In this document: one piece after another, positions 7,868-15,797 of the stretch | Layout of the letters: each line of letters begins with the position of its first letter | Numbering within the stretch: position 1 is the stretch's first letter | Source: Blastococcus sp. TF02A-26 | GTDB taxonomy: Bacteria > Actinomycetota > Actinomycetes > Mycobacteriales > Geodermatophilaceae | NCBI RefSeq assembly: GCF_003319125.1 | Contig: NZ_QOHG01000003.1 | Span: 1 to 64,000 of the forward strand | Direction: 5' to 3' | Length of the DNA stretch: 64,000 nucleotides | Notes under the pieces: model-generated | The model's database searches: none | What the model saw: the letters and a program-made list of their open reading frames with translations, nothing else | Told to the model about the DNA's origin: nothing | Position numbers and translations under genes: made by a program

Positions 7868-9417
7868 CTCGCCTTGCTCGGCGGCTCGCCCGCCGCGCGG
7901 GCGGCCGCGGCCTGCTCCGGGTCGTAGTCGCAGGCATCGGCGATGTCGTTCACCGGCGTCGGCGACGGCGCCTCCCCGGCGGCCGGCGGCGGCTCGGTGC
8001 TCTCCGGCGCCGACGGCGTCGACGGGTCGGACGGCGCAGGCGGCCCCATCAGGGCGCTGTAGACGATCAGCCGCATCGCGTCGTAGTCGGGATAGGCCGG
8101 GGTGATCACCGAGTCGTCGAACACGACGCTGGTCACCTGGGCCGACTTGACCAGGTCGCCGAGCTCGACGAAGTCGTCGAGGGCCGAGCGCGGGATGTCG
8201 GTGCTGACGATGTCGCGGGTGGCCGACGCCAGCTCCTGGTAGCTCTGCAGGAGGGTCAACGGGTCGGCGGCGTCGATGATCGCGTTGATCGTGCAGCGCT
8301 GGCGCGCCATCCGGTCGTAGTCGGTGAGGTTGAAGCGGCCGCGGGCGTAGGCCAGCGCCCGGTAGCCGTCCATGCGCTGGTCGGGACCGGGCTCGATGTA
8401 GTCGTCGGGGAGCTCGCCGGTGCCCGGGTCGCCGTTGATCGGCACGTAGTAGTTGACGTTCAGCGTGACGCCGCCGAGCGCGTCGACCAGCCGCGCGAAG
8501 CCGTCCAGGTTGACCAGCACGTAGTAGTCGATGGTGAGGCCGAGCGCCTCGCCGACACCGAGTTTGAGGAAGTCCGCGCCGGGGTCGTCGGTGGGCCCGA
8601 GGATGTCGGGATGGGCCGCCGGGCCGTTGCGGTAGACCGCGTTGAGCAGTCCCTCGCTCTCGGTCTCGCCGACGAAGCCGTTGGGGTACACCTCCGCCAG
8701 CGGGCTGTCCTCGGGGAAGGGCAGGTTCTCCAGGTTGCGCGGCAGGCTGAGCAGCGTCGTGTCACCGGTGTCGGTGTCGATGCTGGCGACGATGACGGTG
8801 TCGGTGCGGACGCCGTCCCGGCCCTCTCCGCCGTCCCCGCCCAGCAGCAGGACGTTGACCCGCTCCTTGTCGCCGAACGGGTCGGGCACGTCGACGACGG
8901 TGGCGGACTCCCGGTCCTCGGCGAAGACGTCGTCGATGAGCTCGGACTGGGCGACGGCGACCTGCCCCACGAGGTAGGCGGGGTAGCCGATCCCGGCCAC
9001 GAGCGCGGCCACGAGGACCGCGCCGATGGCGTGCCGCCGCCCGGAGGCCGGCCGCGGCAGCAGCGCCCGGTAGCCGAGGACCACGGCCGCGGCCCAGAGC
9101 AGTGCGACGGCGATGACGGCGGCCAGCAGCCAGCGCAGCTGGACGGGGTCCAGCGCGATGTCGATCGCGGTGTCCCGGCCGGCGGTGACGAGCCAGATCG
9201 CCCCGCCGACCACGAGCAGGAAGACGGCCAGGACGGCCAGTCCGGTGCGCCGCCGGCCGGCCGCGAGGAAGCCGGTCCCGGGGACGACGGTGTTCGCCAC
9301 GGTCCAGGCGAGGGTCACCCCGAACCCGCGCGGACGCCGCGCCGGAGCCCCGGGGACGGGGGGCAGGCCGTCCCGCACGGGGCTGATCCGCCGGGTCGCG
9401 TCGTCGGCGTCGGTCAC
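7864..9417 (-). CDS. LCP (LytR-CpsA-Psr) family cell-wall glycopolymer ligase
   Basis: A 517-residue membrane-anchored LCP phosphotransferase, expected to attach wall polymers (teichoic acid or arabinogalactan-like) to peptidoglycan outside the cell. Four hydrophobic segments fall in roughly residues 33-150, rather than the usual single anchor. The extracellular LCP domain follows: NVLLLGGDGGEGRDGVRTDT, TTLLSLPRNLENLPFP, and RALAYARGRFNLTDYDRMAR with its lipid-phosphate-binding Arg and Asp residues. The C-terminus is a Pro/Ser/Thr-rich tail (about 60 residues). GTG 9417 was chosen because GGGAG precedes it by 7 bp. Confidence 0.88.
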   Translation of the reverse strand: MTDADDATRRISPVRDGLPPVPGAPARRPRGFGVTLAWTVANTVVPGTGFLAAGRRRTGLAVLAVFLLVVGGAIWLVTAGRDTAIDIALDPVQLRWLLAAVIAVALLWAAAVVLGYRALLPRPASGRRHAIGAVLVAALVAGIGYPAYLVGQVAVAQSELIDDVFAEDRESATVVDVPDPFGDKERVNVLLLGGDGGEGRDGVRTDTVIVASIDTDTGDTTLLSLPRNLENLPFPEDSPLAEVYPNGFVGETESEGLLNAVYRNGPAAHPDILGPTDDPGADFLKLGVGEALGLTIDYYVLVNLDGFARLVDALGGVTLNVNYYVPINGDPGTGELPDDYIEPGPDQRMDGYRALAYARGRFNLTDYDRMARQRCTINAIIDAADPLTLLQSYQELASATRDIVSTDIPRSALDDFVELGDLVKSAQVTSVVFDDSVITPAYPDYDAMRLIVYSALMGPPAPSDPSTPSAPESTEPPPAAGEAPSPTPVNDIADACDYDPEQAAAARAAGEPPSKAS

Positions 9418-9542
9418 GCACGCACTCCCACGCGCCAGCTGTCCATCCCGCCATGGTCCCATCTGTGCCGGTCGCCGGGCGCCGGTCGGCGGACGACGAG
9501 GGCCGGTTACCCCCATCGGGTGCATCCGTAAGCTCGGCAGGC

Positions 9543-10346
9543 GTGCGCCTGGTCACCTGGAACGTGAACTCGATCCGCTCCCGAGTCGACCGGGTGGTGG
9601 CCTTCCTGCAGCGCTCGGACGTCGACGTCCTGGCCCTGCAGGAGACCAAGTGCCGCGACGACCAGTTCCCCGAGGAGCGCTTCCGCGAGCTCGGCTACGA
9701 GACCGCGCACGTGGGCCACTCGCAGTGGAACGGCGTCGCGCTGCTGTCCCGCGTCGGCCTCACCGACGTACAGGTGGGCTTCCCCGGCATGCCGTCGTGG
9801 TCGGCCAAGGAGGGCGTGGACCCGGCGCCGGAGGCGCGCGCCCTGGGCGCGACCTGCGGCGGGGTGCGGGTGTGGAGCCTGTACGTGCCCAACGGCCGCC
9901 AGCTCGGCGATCCGCACCTGGACTACAAGCTCGCCTGGCTCGAGGCGCTGCGGGTGGCGGCCGGCGGCTGGCTGACCGAGGACGCCGAGGCGCAGATCGC
10001 ACTCGTCGGCGACTGGAACATCGCGCCGCAGGACGACGACGTGTGGGACATGTCGGTCTTCTCGCACTCCACCCACGTCTCCCCGCCCGAGCGCGAGGCG
10101 TTCCGCGGCGTCGTCGAGGCCGGGTACGCCGACGTCGTCCGCCCGTACACGCCGGGTCCGGGCGTCTACACGTACTGGGACTACACGCAGCTGCGCTTCC
10201 CGCGCCGCGAGGGCATGCGGATCGACTTCGTGCTCGCCTCCCCCGCGCTCGCCCGGCGGGCGACAAACGCGCTGATAGATCGGCAGGAACGCAAGGGCAA
10301 GGGCGCCAGCGACCACGCCCCTGTCATCGTGGAGCTTGCCGACTGA
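9543..10346 (+). CDS. xthA: exodeoxyribonuclease III (AP endonuclease), chimaeric 3' end supplied by the IME
   Basis: A 267-residue ExoIII-type enzyme that cleaves at abasic sites in base-excision repair. Seen: RLVTWNVNS, LALQETKC (metal Glu), LYVPNGRQ, VGDWNIAP, the conserved YWDYTQLRFPRREGMRID block and GASDHAP (catalytic His at about 258). GTG 9543 starts directly at the conserved N-terminus. Codons from about 210 to 232 are the 67-bp attL repeat, and the last ~35 codons lie inside the integrated element. A second, different 3' tail remains at 21480-21653 and must be the original one. So the gene is intact but its end, including the catalytic His, came with the element. The last 23 bp overlap the integrase gene tail to tail. 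Confidence 0.93.
   Translation: MRLVTWNVNSIRSRVDRVVAFLQRSDVDVLALQETKCRDDQFPEERFRELGYETAHVGHSQWNGVALLSRVGLTDVQVGFPGMPSWSAKEGVDPAPEARALGATCGGVRVWSLYVPNGRQLGDPHLDYKLAWLEALRVAAGGWLTEDAEAQIALVGDWNIAPQDDDVWDMSVFSHSTHVSPPEREAFRGVVEAGYADVVRPYTPGPGVYTYWDYTQLRFPRREGMRIDFVLASPALARRATNALIDRQERKGKGASDHAPVIVELAD
10170..10236 (+). repeat. attL core
   Basis: A 67-bp block identical to 21480-21546, lying inside the xthA reading frame. The first mismatch on the right is at 10237. It encodes the conserved exonuclease III segment from YWDYTQL to RIDFVL. Confidence 0.9.
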
Positions 10347-11463
10347 CGGAGCGGTCGTCGGCTCGGGGCACATCTGGGGCACAGGATTCGCCGACTGTGG
10401 CCCAAGCCGCGTCGATCGCCGTCCGTGTGCGGTCGTCCGAATCCGGCATGAGGTGGCCGTAGGTGCTCAGCACCAACGAGGCGTCCTCGTGCCCCAGTCG
10501 CTCCGCGATAGCTACCACCGACTCGCCGGCCGCCAGCAGGACGCTCGCGTAGTGGTGCCGTAGGTCATGGCTTCGCGTTCCCGGCGGCAGCCCCACTCCG
10601 GTCACCGCCCGGCTCATCAGGTTGTGGCCGTAGTAGACGTGCCCGAGCGGCGCTCGCTGCTGCGTGGTGAAGATCGTCCCGTCCTCCGCGGCCGGATGTG
10701 CCGCCAGGTGAGCAGCCAGCGCGTCGGCGACCACCCGAGGGAGCGGGATGGTCCGCCTCGACCGGGGGGTCTTCGGTTCGCTCCGCCGGCCCTTCGATCC
10801 CTGGGTGAATTGCCACTCGATCCGCACGGTGCGGCGAAGGAAGTCGACGTCCTGGACTCGGAGCGCCAGCAGCTCGCCGATCCGGAGGCCGAGGCCCGCT
10901 TGGGTGAGCACCATGGCCCGGTAGCGCTCCGGCATGGCCTCGGCGAGCGCCGCGACCTGGTCGACCGACAGAGGCACGATCCGCTCCCGCTCGTGCCGGG
11001 GGAGGCGGATGCGGACGACGGGCGAGGAGGCTACGAGTCTGTCGAGCACGGCAGCCCCGTACACGCTGCGGAGCAGGCCGACTGCCTGCCGCAGAGTGGT
11101 CGGAGCCAGCACGCGCGATCGATCGGTCGCCCACGCCTGGACCTCGGACGGGCGCACGTCCGCCAGCTTGCGAGGGCCGAGCCGCGTCTCCTCGATGTGC
11201 AGCCGGATCATCATCTCGGTCCGCCGCGCCGTGGTCGGCCTATGCGGGCGGGCCTCGGCCCACGTCCGGGCGTACTCGGCGACGGTGACCTTCGAGGGCT
11301 CGATGTACGTACCTCGGGCCTTGTCCGCCTCGACGGTCGCGGCATGCCGGTCGGCGTCTGCCTTCTTCGTGAACGATTTCTTGCGTTGCTTGCCCTGCTC
11401 GTCCCGCCAGCGCGCCTGGTAGGTCGTCCGGCCGTCGCGGCCACACTTCTCAACGCTGGCCAT
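10324..11463 (-). CDS. int: tyrosine recombinase (integrase)
   Basis: A 379-residue phage-type integrase responsible for integrating and excising the element at xthA. An N-terminal arm-binding region (YQARWRDEQGKQRKKSFTKK) and SAM-like core-binding domain (about 60-150) precede the catalytic domain. Catalytic residues are Arg in AGLGLRIGELLAL, His-x-x-Arg in SHDLRHHYASVLL, GH in ERLGHEDASL and the nucleophile in STYGHLMPD; a Lys/Arg-rich strand (TPRSRRTIPL) sits between. ATG 11463 is preceded by GAGGAG. Its stop lies within the restored xthA tail, so integrase and attachment site travel together. Confidence 0.95.
   Translation of the reverse strand: MASVEKCGRDGRTTYQARWRDEQGKQRKKSFTKKADADRHAATVEADKARGTYIEPSKVTVAEYARTWAEARPHRPTTARRTEMMIRLHIEETRLGPRKLADVRPSEVQAWATDRSRVLAPTTLRQAVGLLRSVYGAAVLDRLVASSPVVRIRLPRHERERIVPLSVDQVAALAEAMPERYRAMVLTQAGLGLRIGELLALRVQDVDFLRRTVRIEWQFTQGSKGRRSEPKTPRSRRTIPLPRVVADALAAHLAAHPAAEDGTIFTTQQRAPLGHVYYGHNLMSRAVTGVGLPPGTRSHDLRHHYASVLLAAGESVVAIAERLGHEDASLVLSTYGHLMPDSDDRTRTAIDAAWATVGESCAPDVPRADDRSVSRQAPR
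10362..10381 (+). repeat. arm-type integrase site, left copy
   Basis: CTCGGGGCACATCTGGGGCA, matched 19 of 20 by 21355-21374 at the other end of the element in the same orientation. Within it GGGGCACA recurs at an 11-bp spacing. It lies 125 bp inside attL, a distance usual for arm sites. Confidence 0.6.
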
Positions 11464-11588
11464 GAGCTTCTCCTCGGCGTCGTCGGCGCGAGCCGCCTCG
11501 CAACTCGCGTCCGGGCTGGTACTGAGACGGAACGGCTCCTCACGGAGCATGCCGAAGCGGCGCTACGAGGTGGAGGGGCAGCGAAGGG

Positions 11589-11798
11589 CTATCCGGTGGC
11601 GCCGCGGCCCGACTGTTCCTCGACCCATGCCTGCACGTCGTCATAGCGGTACAGGACGCGGCGGCCGAGGCGGAAGCTGCGTGGGCCGGTGCCCAGGTGA
11701 CGCCAGTATCGGAGGGTGGCGACCGGGGCGCGGAGGAGGTCGGCGGCCTCGGTGATGGTCAACAGTTCGGGCTCGCGGCTGGCGGGGTGGTCGGTCAT
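11589..11798 (-). CDS. xis: excisionase-like helix-turn-helix protein
   Basis: A 69-residue MerR/AlpA-type HTH protein: LLTITEAADLLRAPVATLRY, WRHLGTGPRSFRLGRRVLYR, YDDVQAWVEE. This is the standard form of excisionases/directionality factors next to actinobacterial integrases, which bend att DNA and favour excision. The ATG at 11798 has GGAGA five bases upstream; the longer frame from 11834 lacks a ribosome-binding site. It lies 125 bp upstream of the integrase start on the same strand and was probably co-transcribed with it. Confidence 0.85.
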   Translation of the reverse strand: MTDHPASREPELLTITEAADLLRAPVATLRYWRHLGTGPRSFRLGRRVLYRYDDVQAWVEEQSGRGATG

Positions 11799-11939
11799 GA
11801 CTGTCTCCGGTCTGGTCGGATGGTGCTCCGTCACCGTTAAGAGGCGCCGAATCGAAGCTGTTGGTGACAGCCGACAGCCAGATCGTGCAGAAATCCTCCA
11901 GTCGCGGCCCTCGGGTCGGACCGCGGGCCGGACTCGCCG

Positions 11940-14732
11940 TCATCGCCCGATGCCCGGGGAAGGACGCCGCGGGGTCATCGACCACCCGCGGCGCTCGACG
12001 TCGGGGCGACGAACGCTGGCTGCCGGGGCAGGTCTCCGGGTGGGCCGGTCGAGCGGCTGGGTCCGTCCGTAGCGGTCGACTTCCCGGGCGGCGAGGCCAG
12101 CGGCGTGGGCGGGGCCGAGGTCGGCGCGGCTGCGACTGAGGGCGGCAATCCATTGCTCCCGCGCGTCGTCGACGTCGGCGGCGATGAGGTGGGCGGTGTT
12201 GGCGGTGCGGCCGCGGGTCATGCCGACGTAGGCCGCGGCGGCGCCGGTGTGCTGGCCAACGACCAGGTGCGCCGCGGCGACGGTCTCGCCCTGGACCCCG
12301 TACACAGTGCTGGCGTAGGCCAGCTCGACGTGGTCGGTGACGTACTCAGCGGACAGCTCCCGGACCGGGTCGCCGGCCGGGGTGACGTCCCCGCCGGAGC
12401 TGTCACCCCTGGTGGCGCTCGGGGTGACGAGCAGTCCGCCGCGCCCCTCGGTCGCGGTCACGGTCCAGGTGTCACGGTTAGCGACGCCGAGGTCGCGGTC
12501 GTTGAGGCGGGTGGCGATCCGGTCGCCGACGCCAATCCGCTGCCCGGCCCGGGTGGTCACCACCTCGGTGTCGTCGACCCGGCCGGCGGCGACCAGCCGC
12601 GCCCGGACCGCTGCGTTGAGCTCAGCAACCTGGTCGCGGGTGTCGGCCACCAGCGCGACGTCAGCAGTCCGCTGATCGGCGGCGACCTCGGCGAGCGCGG
12701 TCTGCAGGGCCTCGGAGTCGGGGTGTAGCTGGATGCGGCCCCGGGCCAGGAGGGCGTCGAACACCGCGCCCGGGTCGTCGCCGCGCCGCATCGCCAGGGT
12801 CAGCGCGGCGTACTCGTCGTCCCGGACCGTCACACCGGCGGCGTCCGTGCGGCTGAACCGGTGCACCGACTCCAGTTGCACACAGGACCCGGGGTCGAGC
12901 TGTGCGGCCGCGGCGGCGGCGAGCTCCAGGACGCCGCCCCGGCCGACCGCCGACAGCTGATGCCGGTCCCCGAGCAGCGCCACGCGGACCTGGCACTCAT
13001 CGGCGATCACCAGCAGGGCGCGGGCGGTGTCCTGGTCGAGCATCCCGGCCTCGTCGATGACCAGCAGATCTCCCGGCCGCAGCAGGGCGACCGTCGGCGC
13101 CGTGTACGCCCAGCCGGTGGTCGGGTCGACCTGCCCCTCGGCCAGCCGGGTCCAGCCGCCGGACGCGCTCCAGCGCCACCCGTGGAGGTGGGCCAGCGCC
13201 GCGGCCGACCCACTGGACGCGCCCAGCTGGACGCCGGCGATCTTCGCCGCCTTCAGCGTCGGGGTCACCACCGCGACCCGCCGGTCTTGCCGCTCCAGCA
13301 GGTATCTGGTGGCGGCCAGGGTGGTGGTCTTTCCGGCTCCGGCCGCGCCCTCCAGCACGATCAGCTGCCGGCCGCCGGTCAGCAGCGCGACGGCGGCGGC
13401 CTGGCCGTCATCCAGCCGCAGCTCGGCCTGGACCTTCGTCAGTTCCGGCGCTGGTGCCTCGCTCGACGGGGGGCAGGCGCGCGCGGTGAACCGGGCGTTC
13501 AGGTCGGCCTCGACCTCGAGCACAGCTGGGGAGGTCCAGGCCCGAATGTGCTCCGGGACGCCCTCGCGCTCGAGCAGCGGCACGCACCGGCCGACGGCGC
13601 GAGCGGTGAGGTCCTCGGCCAACTCCAGCCGCACCGCCGCCTCGGCCACGATCCCGTCGGTGGCGAGCAGCTGCTCCACCTCACCCCGGACGTCGGCGGC
13701 GTTCCACGCCGACCGCGCCGACGCGAGCCGGCTCAGCACGCGCCCGACGGCACCGTCACGATCCAGCGCCCCCGCCGGGGTTGGCGTCAGGGCGACGGGC
13801 CCGGCGGGGGCGCGGAAGCCCATCTCCGCCAGCTCCGCCCGCCAACGCTCCTCCAGTACCTCGCCTGGACGAGGACGCACCTTGTCCGGGCGGCCGTCGG
13901 CCCAGGCCCGCGCCTCCCACGCCCGCCGCAGCACCGGCCCGGCAGATTCGCCGGGATGCGCCAGGGCCCATTCCCGTTCGTAGATGGCGATGTTCGCCGC
14001 AATCTGTCCCGCCCGCGCACTCATCGGACCGACAAAAGCAGCGAGCTCCAGTAGTTCTCCAGTAGCGCCGCGGGTGTAGCCGTTGGCAGCGAACGCGGCG
14101 TTCAATTCCGGATCGCAGGCGATCGCCGCGTGCCCGAGCCCGTTGATAGCGCCCAAGAAGTCGCGAATGCCGACGGTGTGCAGACCGCGCCATTTCCCGG
14201 CCGCGAACACCCGAGACAAGATCTGCAGGTGCAGATGCCGGTGCGGATCCCCGGCCCGGGAGGTGTGATGCCGCACCGTCACCGCCTCCAGCACCTCCAC
14301 CGGCACCTGCTCCTGAGCGCCGCGCGGGCCCACGCGGGTCGTCGCGTGTTCCGACAGCCAGGCGATGATCTGCTCCGCCGCGCGGTCCTGCGCCGCGTCG
14401 TAGGCGGCGGCGATGTCCGGGTGCAGCGCGGCCGCCAGCGACCAGGATTTCGGGCCGTTCACGACCACCTCGACGAACCGCACCGCCCGGTCGTCGGTGC
14501 GCAGCCGCCCCCGCGGGTCACCGGTGTCCGGGTCGACCCCGGCCACCCATGCCTCGTATCCATCACCGGACAGCGGAGCCAGCTCATGGACCCGACCGGC
14601 ACCAGCGGCGTGTCGGCGGGCGATCCCGGTCCCCTCGGCCAGGTAGTAGTCATCGGCCCGGCCGCGGCCGGCCTCCACGTAGTGGCGGGCAGCGGCCGGC
14701 GCCCCGGTGTAAACCTTCGTTCCGCCGCGCAT
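11940..14732 (-). CDS. MobF-family relaxase-helicase (TrwC/TraI/TraA-like)
   Basis: A 930-residue conjugative relaxase. The N-terminal TrwC-like domain has paired tyrosines (ADDYYLAEGTG, residues 27-37) and the HUH metal triad in VRHHTSRAGDPHRHLHLQI, which nick and hold oriT DNA. The C-terminal half is a RecD/TraI-type helicase: Walker A LEGAAGAGKTTTLAA, Walker B LLVIDEAGMLDQD, ALLGDRHQLSAVGRGG and YASTVYGVQGETVAAA. The end (about 60 residues) is Arg/Pro-rich. The ATG at 14732 has no Shine-Dalgarno, so translation may be leaderless. Three 10-bp repeats lie immediately upstream. No coupling protein or secretion genes accompany it. Confidence 0.93.
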   Translation of the reverse strand: MRGGTKVYTGAPAAARHYVEAGRGRADDYYLAEGTGIARRHAAGAGRVHELAPLSGDGYEAWVAGVDPDTGDPRGRLRTDDRAVRFVEVVVNGPKSWSLAAALHPDIAAAYDAAQDRAAEQIIAWLSEHATTRVGPRGAQEQVPVEVLEAVTVRHHTSRAGDPHRHLHLQILSRVFAAGKWRGLHTVGIRDFLGAINGLGHAAIACDPELNAAFAANGYTRGATGELLELAAFVGPMSARAGQIAANIAIYEREWALAHPGESAGPVLRRAWEARAWADGRPDKVRPRPGEVLEERWRAELAEMGFRAPAGPVALTPTPAGALDRDGAVGRVLSRLASARSAWNAADVRGEVEQLLATDGIVAEAAVRLELAEDLTARAVGRCVPLLEREGVPEHIRAWTSPAVLEVEADLNARFTARACPPSSEAPAPELTKVQAELRLDDGQAAAVALLTGGRQLIVLEGAAGAGKTTTLAATRYLLERQDRRVAVVTPTLKAAKIAGVQLGASSGSAAALAHLHGWRWSASGGWTRLAEGQVDPTTGWAYTAPTVALLRPGDLLVIDEAGMLDQDTARALLVIADECQVRVALLGDRHQLSAVGRGGVLELAAAAAAQLDPGSCVQLESVHRFSRTDAAGVTVRDDEYAALTLAMRRGDDPGAVFDALLARGRIQLHPDSEALQTALAEVAADQRTADVALVADTRDQVAELNAAVRARLVAAGRVDDTEVVTTRAGQRIGVGDRIATRLNDRDLGVANRDTWTVTATEGRGGLLVTPSATRGDSSGGDVTPAGDPVRELSAEYVTDHVELAYASTVYGVQGETVAAAHLVVGQHTGAAAAYVGMTRGRTANTAHLIAADVDDAREQWIAALSRSRADLGPAHAAGLAAREVDRYGRTQPLDRPTRRPAPAASVRRPDVERRGWSMTPRRPSPGIGR

Positions 14733-14760
14733 TTGTCAACGCCGCTCAACAATCGTCAAC
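14731..14760 (-). repeat. three tandem 10-bp repeats at the relaxase start
   Basis: On the minus strand GTTGACGATT, GTTGAGCGGC and GTTGACAAAT stand in tandem with exact 10-bp spacing, so GTTGA(C/G) recurs on one face of the helix. The last unit runs into the relaxase ATG. An operator for a regulator, or part of oriT, is likely; TTGAC may also act as a -35 element. Confidence 0.6.
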
Positions 14761-14783
14761 GTGTCACCCCTAGGAATGCCGAA

Positions 14784-14938
14784 GGGCCCCGCAAAGCGGG
14801 GCCCGAGCTACCTCCATTGGTAGCATGCGTGCCGCCCTTTGGTGAAGGATGGGACGGCACGGAGGAGGTGCACTTCGCGGTCAGGGAGTCGTTGCAGTCG
14901 TCATTCAGTTGATTGTTAATGGCAATTGCTAAGTGCAC
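14784..14938. other. structured, AT-enriched intergenic segment, candidate oriT
   Basis: Upstream of the relaxase lie a hairpin GGGCCCCGC-AAA-GCGGGGCCC (14784-14804), an adjoining GCTACC-N6-GGTAGC (14807-14824), and an 8-bp inverted repeat GTGCACTT/AAGTGCAC (14868-14875, 14931-14938). The last encloses an unusually AT-rich stretch. Transfer origins commonly lie beside MobF relaxase genes with such inverted repeats. No nic consensus can be recognised by eye. No gene is evident between 14733 and 15026; the weak 60-aa frame on the minus strand looks non-coding. Confidence 0.4.
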
Positions 14939-15026
14939 TGCAGGCTGGTTCTGTTCGGTGCTTATGCCGCTGAGGACCAGCTTGTGATGCCCCGGTTCTC
15001 GTCAGACAGCAGATTCCTGCGACCCG

Positions 15027-15480
15027 GTGGCACGGCCGCCGGGCGGCCGGACACCGGCACTCCTACCGCAGGGGGTGCCGGTCGCCCCGCGGGTCCAGCC
15101 TGCGCCGACGGCCAGGGCGGTACCTCTGCTGGGAGCTGCGGAGACCGTGGGTCTCGACGCCTGCTCCTGCCAGGCGATTGAACCCTGGCGGCGGCCGTTG
15201 GCCCACTACGACCGAGGGTGATCCTGCTTGACCTGGCCGTCCCACCGGGGGTCGCCGAGGGCTACCGGGCCGATGTGGCACAGCTGCACGCCGCGCCGAA
15301 GTAGGTATGTCCCGGATCGCCTCCGATCCCACGGTTTCCCGGCTGATCGCCACCCCCGCCCGCGACGCCTTGGCGGCGTTGGCCGCAATCGCGCTTCGGC
15401 AGGGGCCGCCAGCCCCGCCGCCCGCATGGTGACTGGCTGGCGCGCACGTCCGTGCGCACGGGCGTGAGTGCTCCCGGCCG
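15027..15480 (+). pseudogene. decayed IS1380-family transposase, N-terminal part
   Basis: Three successive frames give consecutive pieces of one protein. They are GLDACSCQAIEPWRRPLAHY up to a stop at 15221, VILLDLAVPPGVAEGYRADV to a stop at 15304, and SRIASDPTVSRLIATPARDA to a stop at 15432. A fainter continuation, AGAHVRAHGRE, follows. The order and wording match the start of IS1380-type transposases (APWR-PLAVHDPGK, LLDLAVALA, DVA-LR, VASDPTVSRLI). At least two frameshifts and a lost C-terminus make it inactive. No terminal inverted repeats were found. Between it and the methyltransferase (15481-15797) nothing else is coding. Confidence 0.65.
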
Positions 15481-15797
15481 CGGCTCCGGCGTCGGGCTGA
15501 CGTCCGAGTCCCCGTCCCTACGACCGCAGCGACGCCCCAGATCGTGACACTGGCGCTGACCCGTGAGAGTCGGCCGACCCGTCACACCCAGATGCGATTC
15601 CCACGGCCACACGGGACTAAAAAGCCCTATAACCATCGACATGATCACAATCATCAAGGCCCGGCCCACTCGTTGCGGCGAGGGGCTCTCGCCGGAGCTA
15701 CTTCCGGACACCGCGATCGTCGGCGCGGCCCGTCTCGACTGTCGGAGTGAACGACTAGAGTCGGGCAACGACCGACATTCGAGTCCAGGAGGCACCC

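Noticed and set aside
14756-14938. A 60-codon minus-strand frame upstream of the relaxase
   Set aside because: It spans the hairpins and phased repeats, has no ribosome-binding site and no family resemblance; treated as regulatory DNA.
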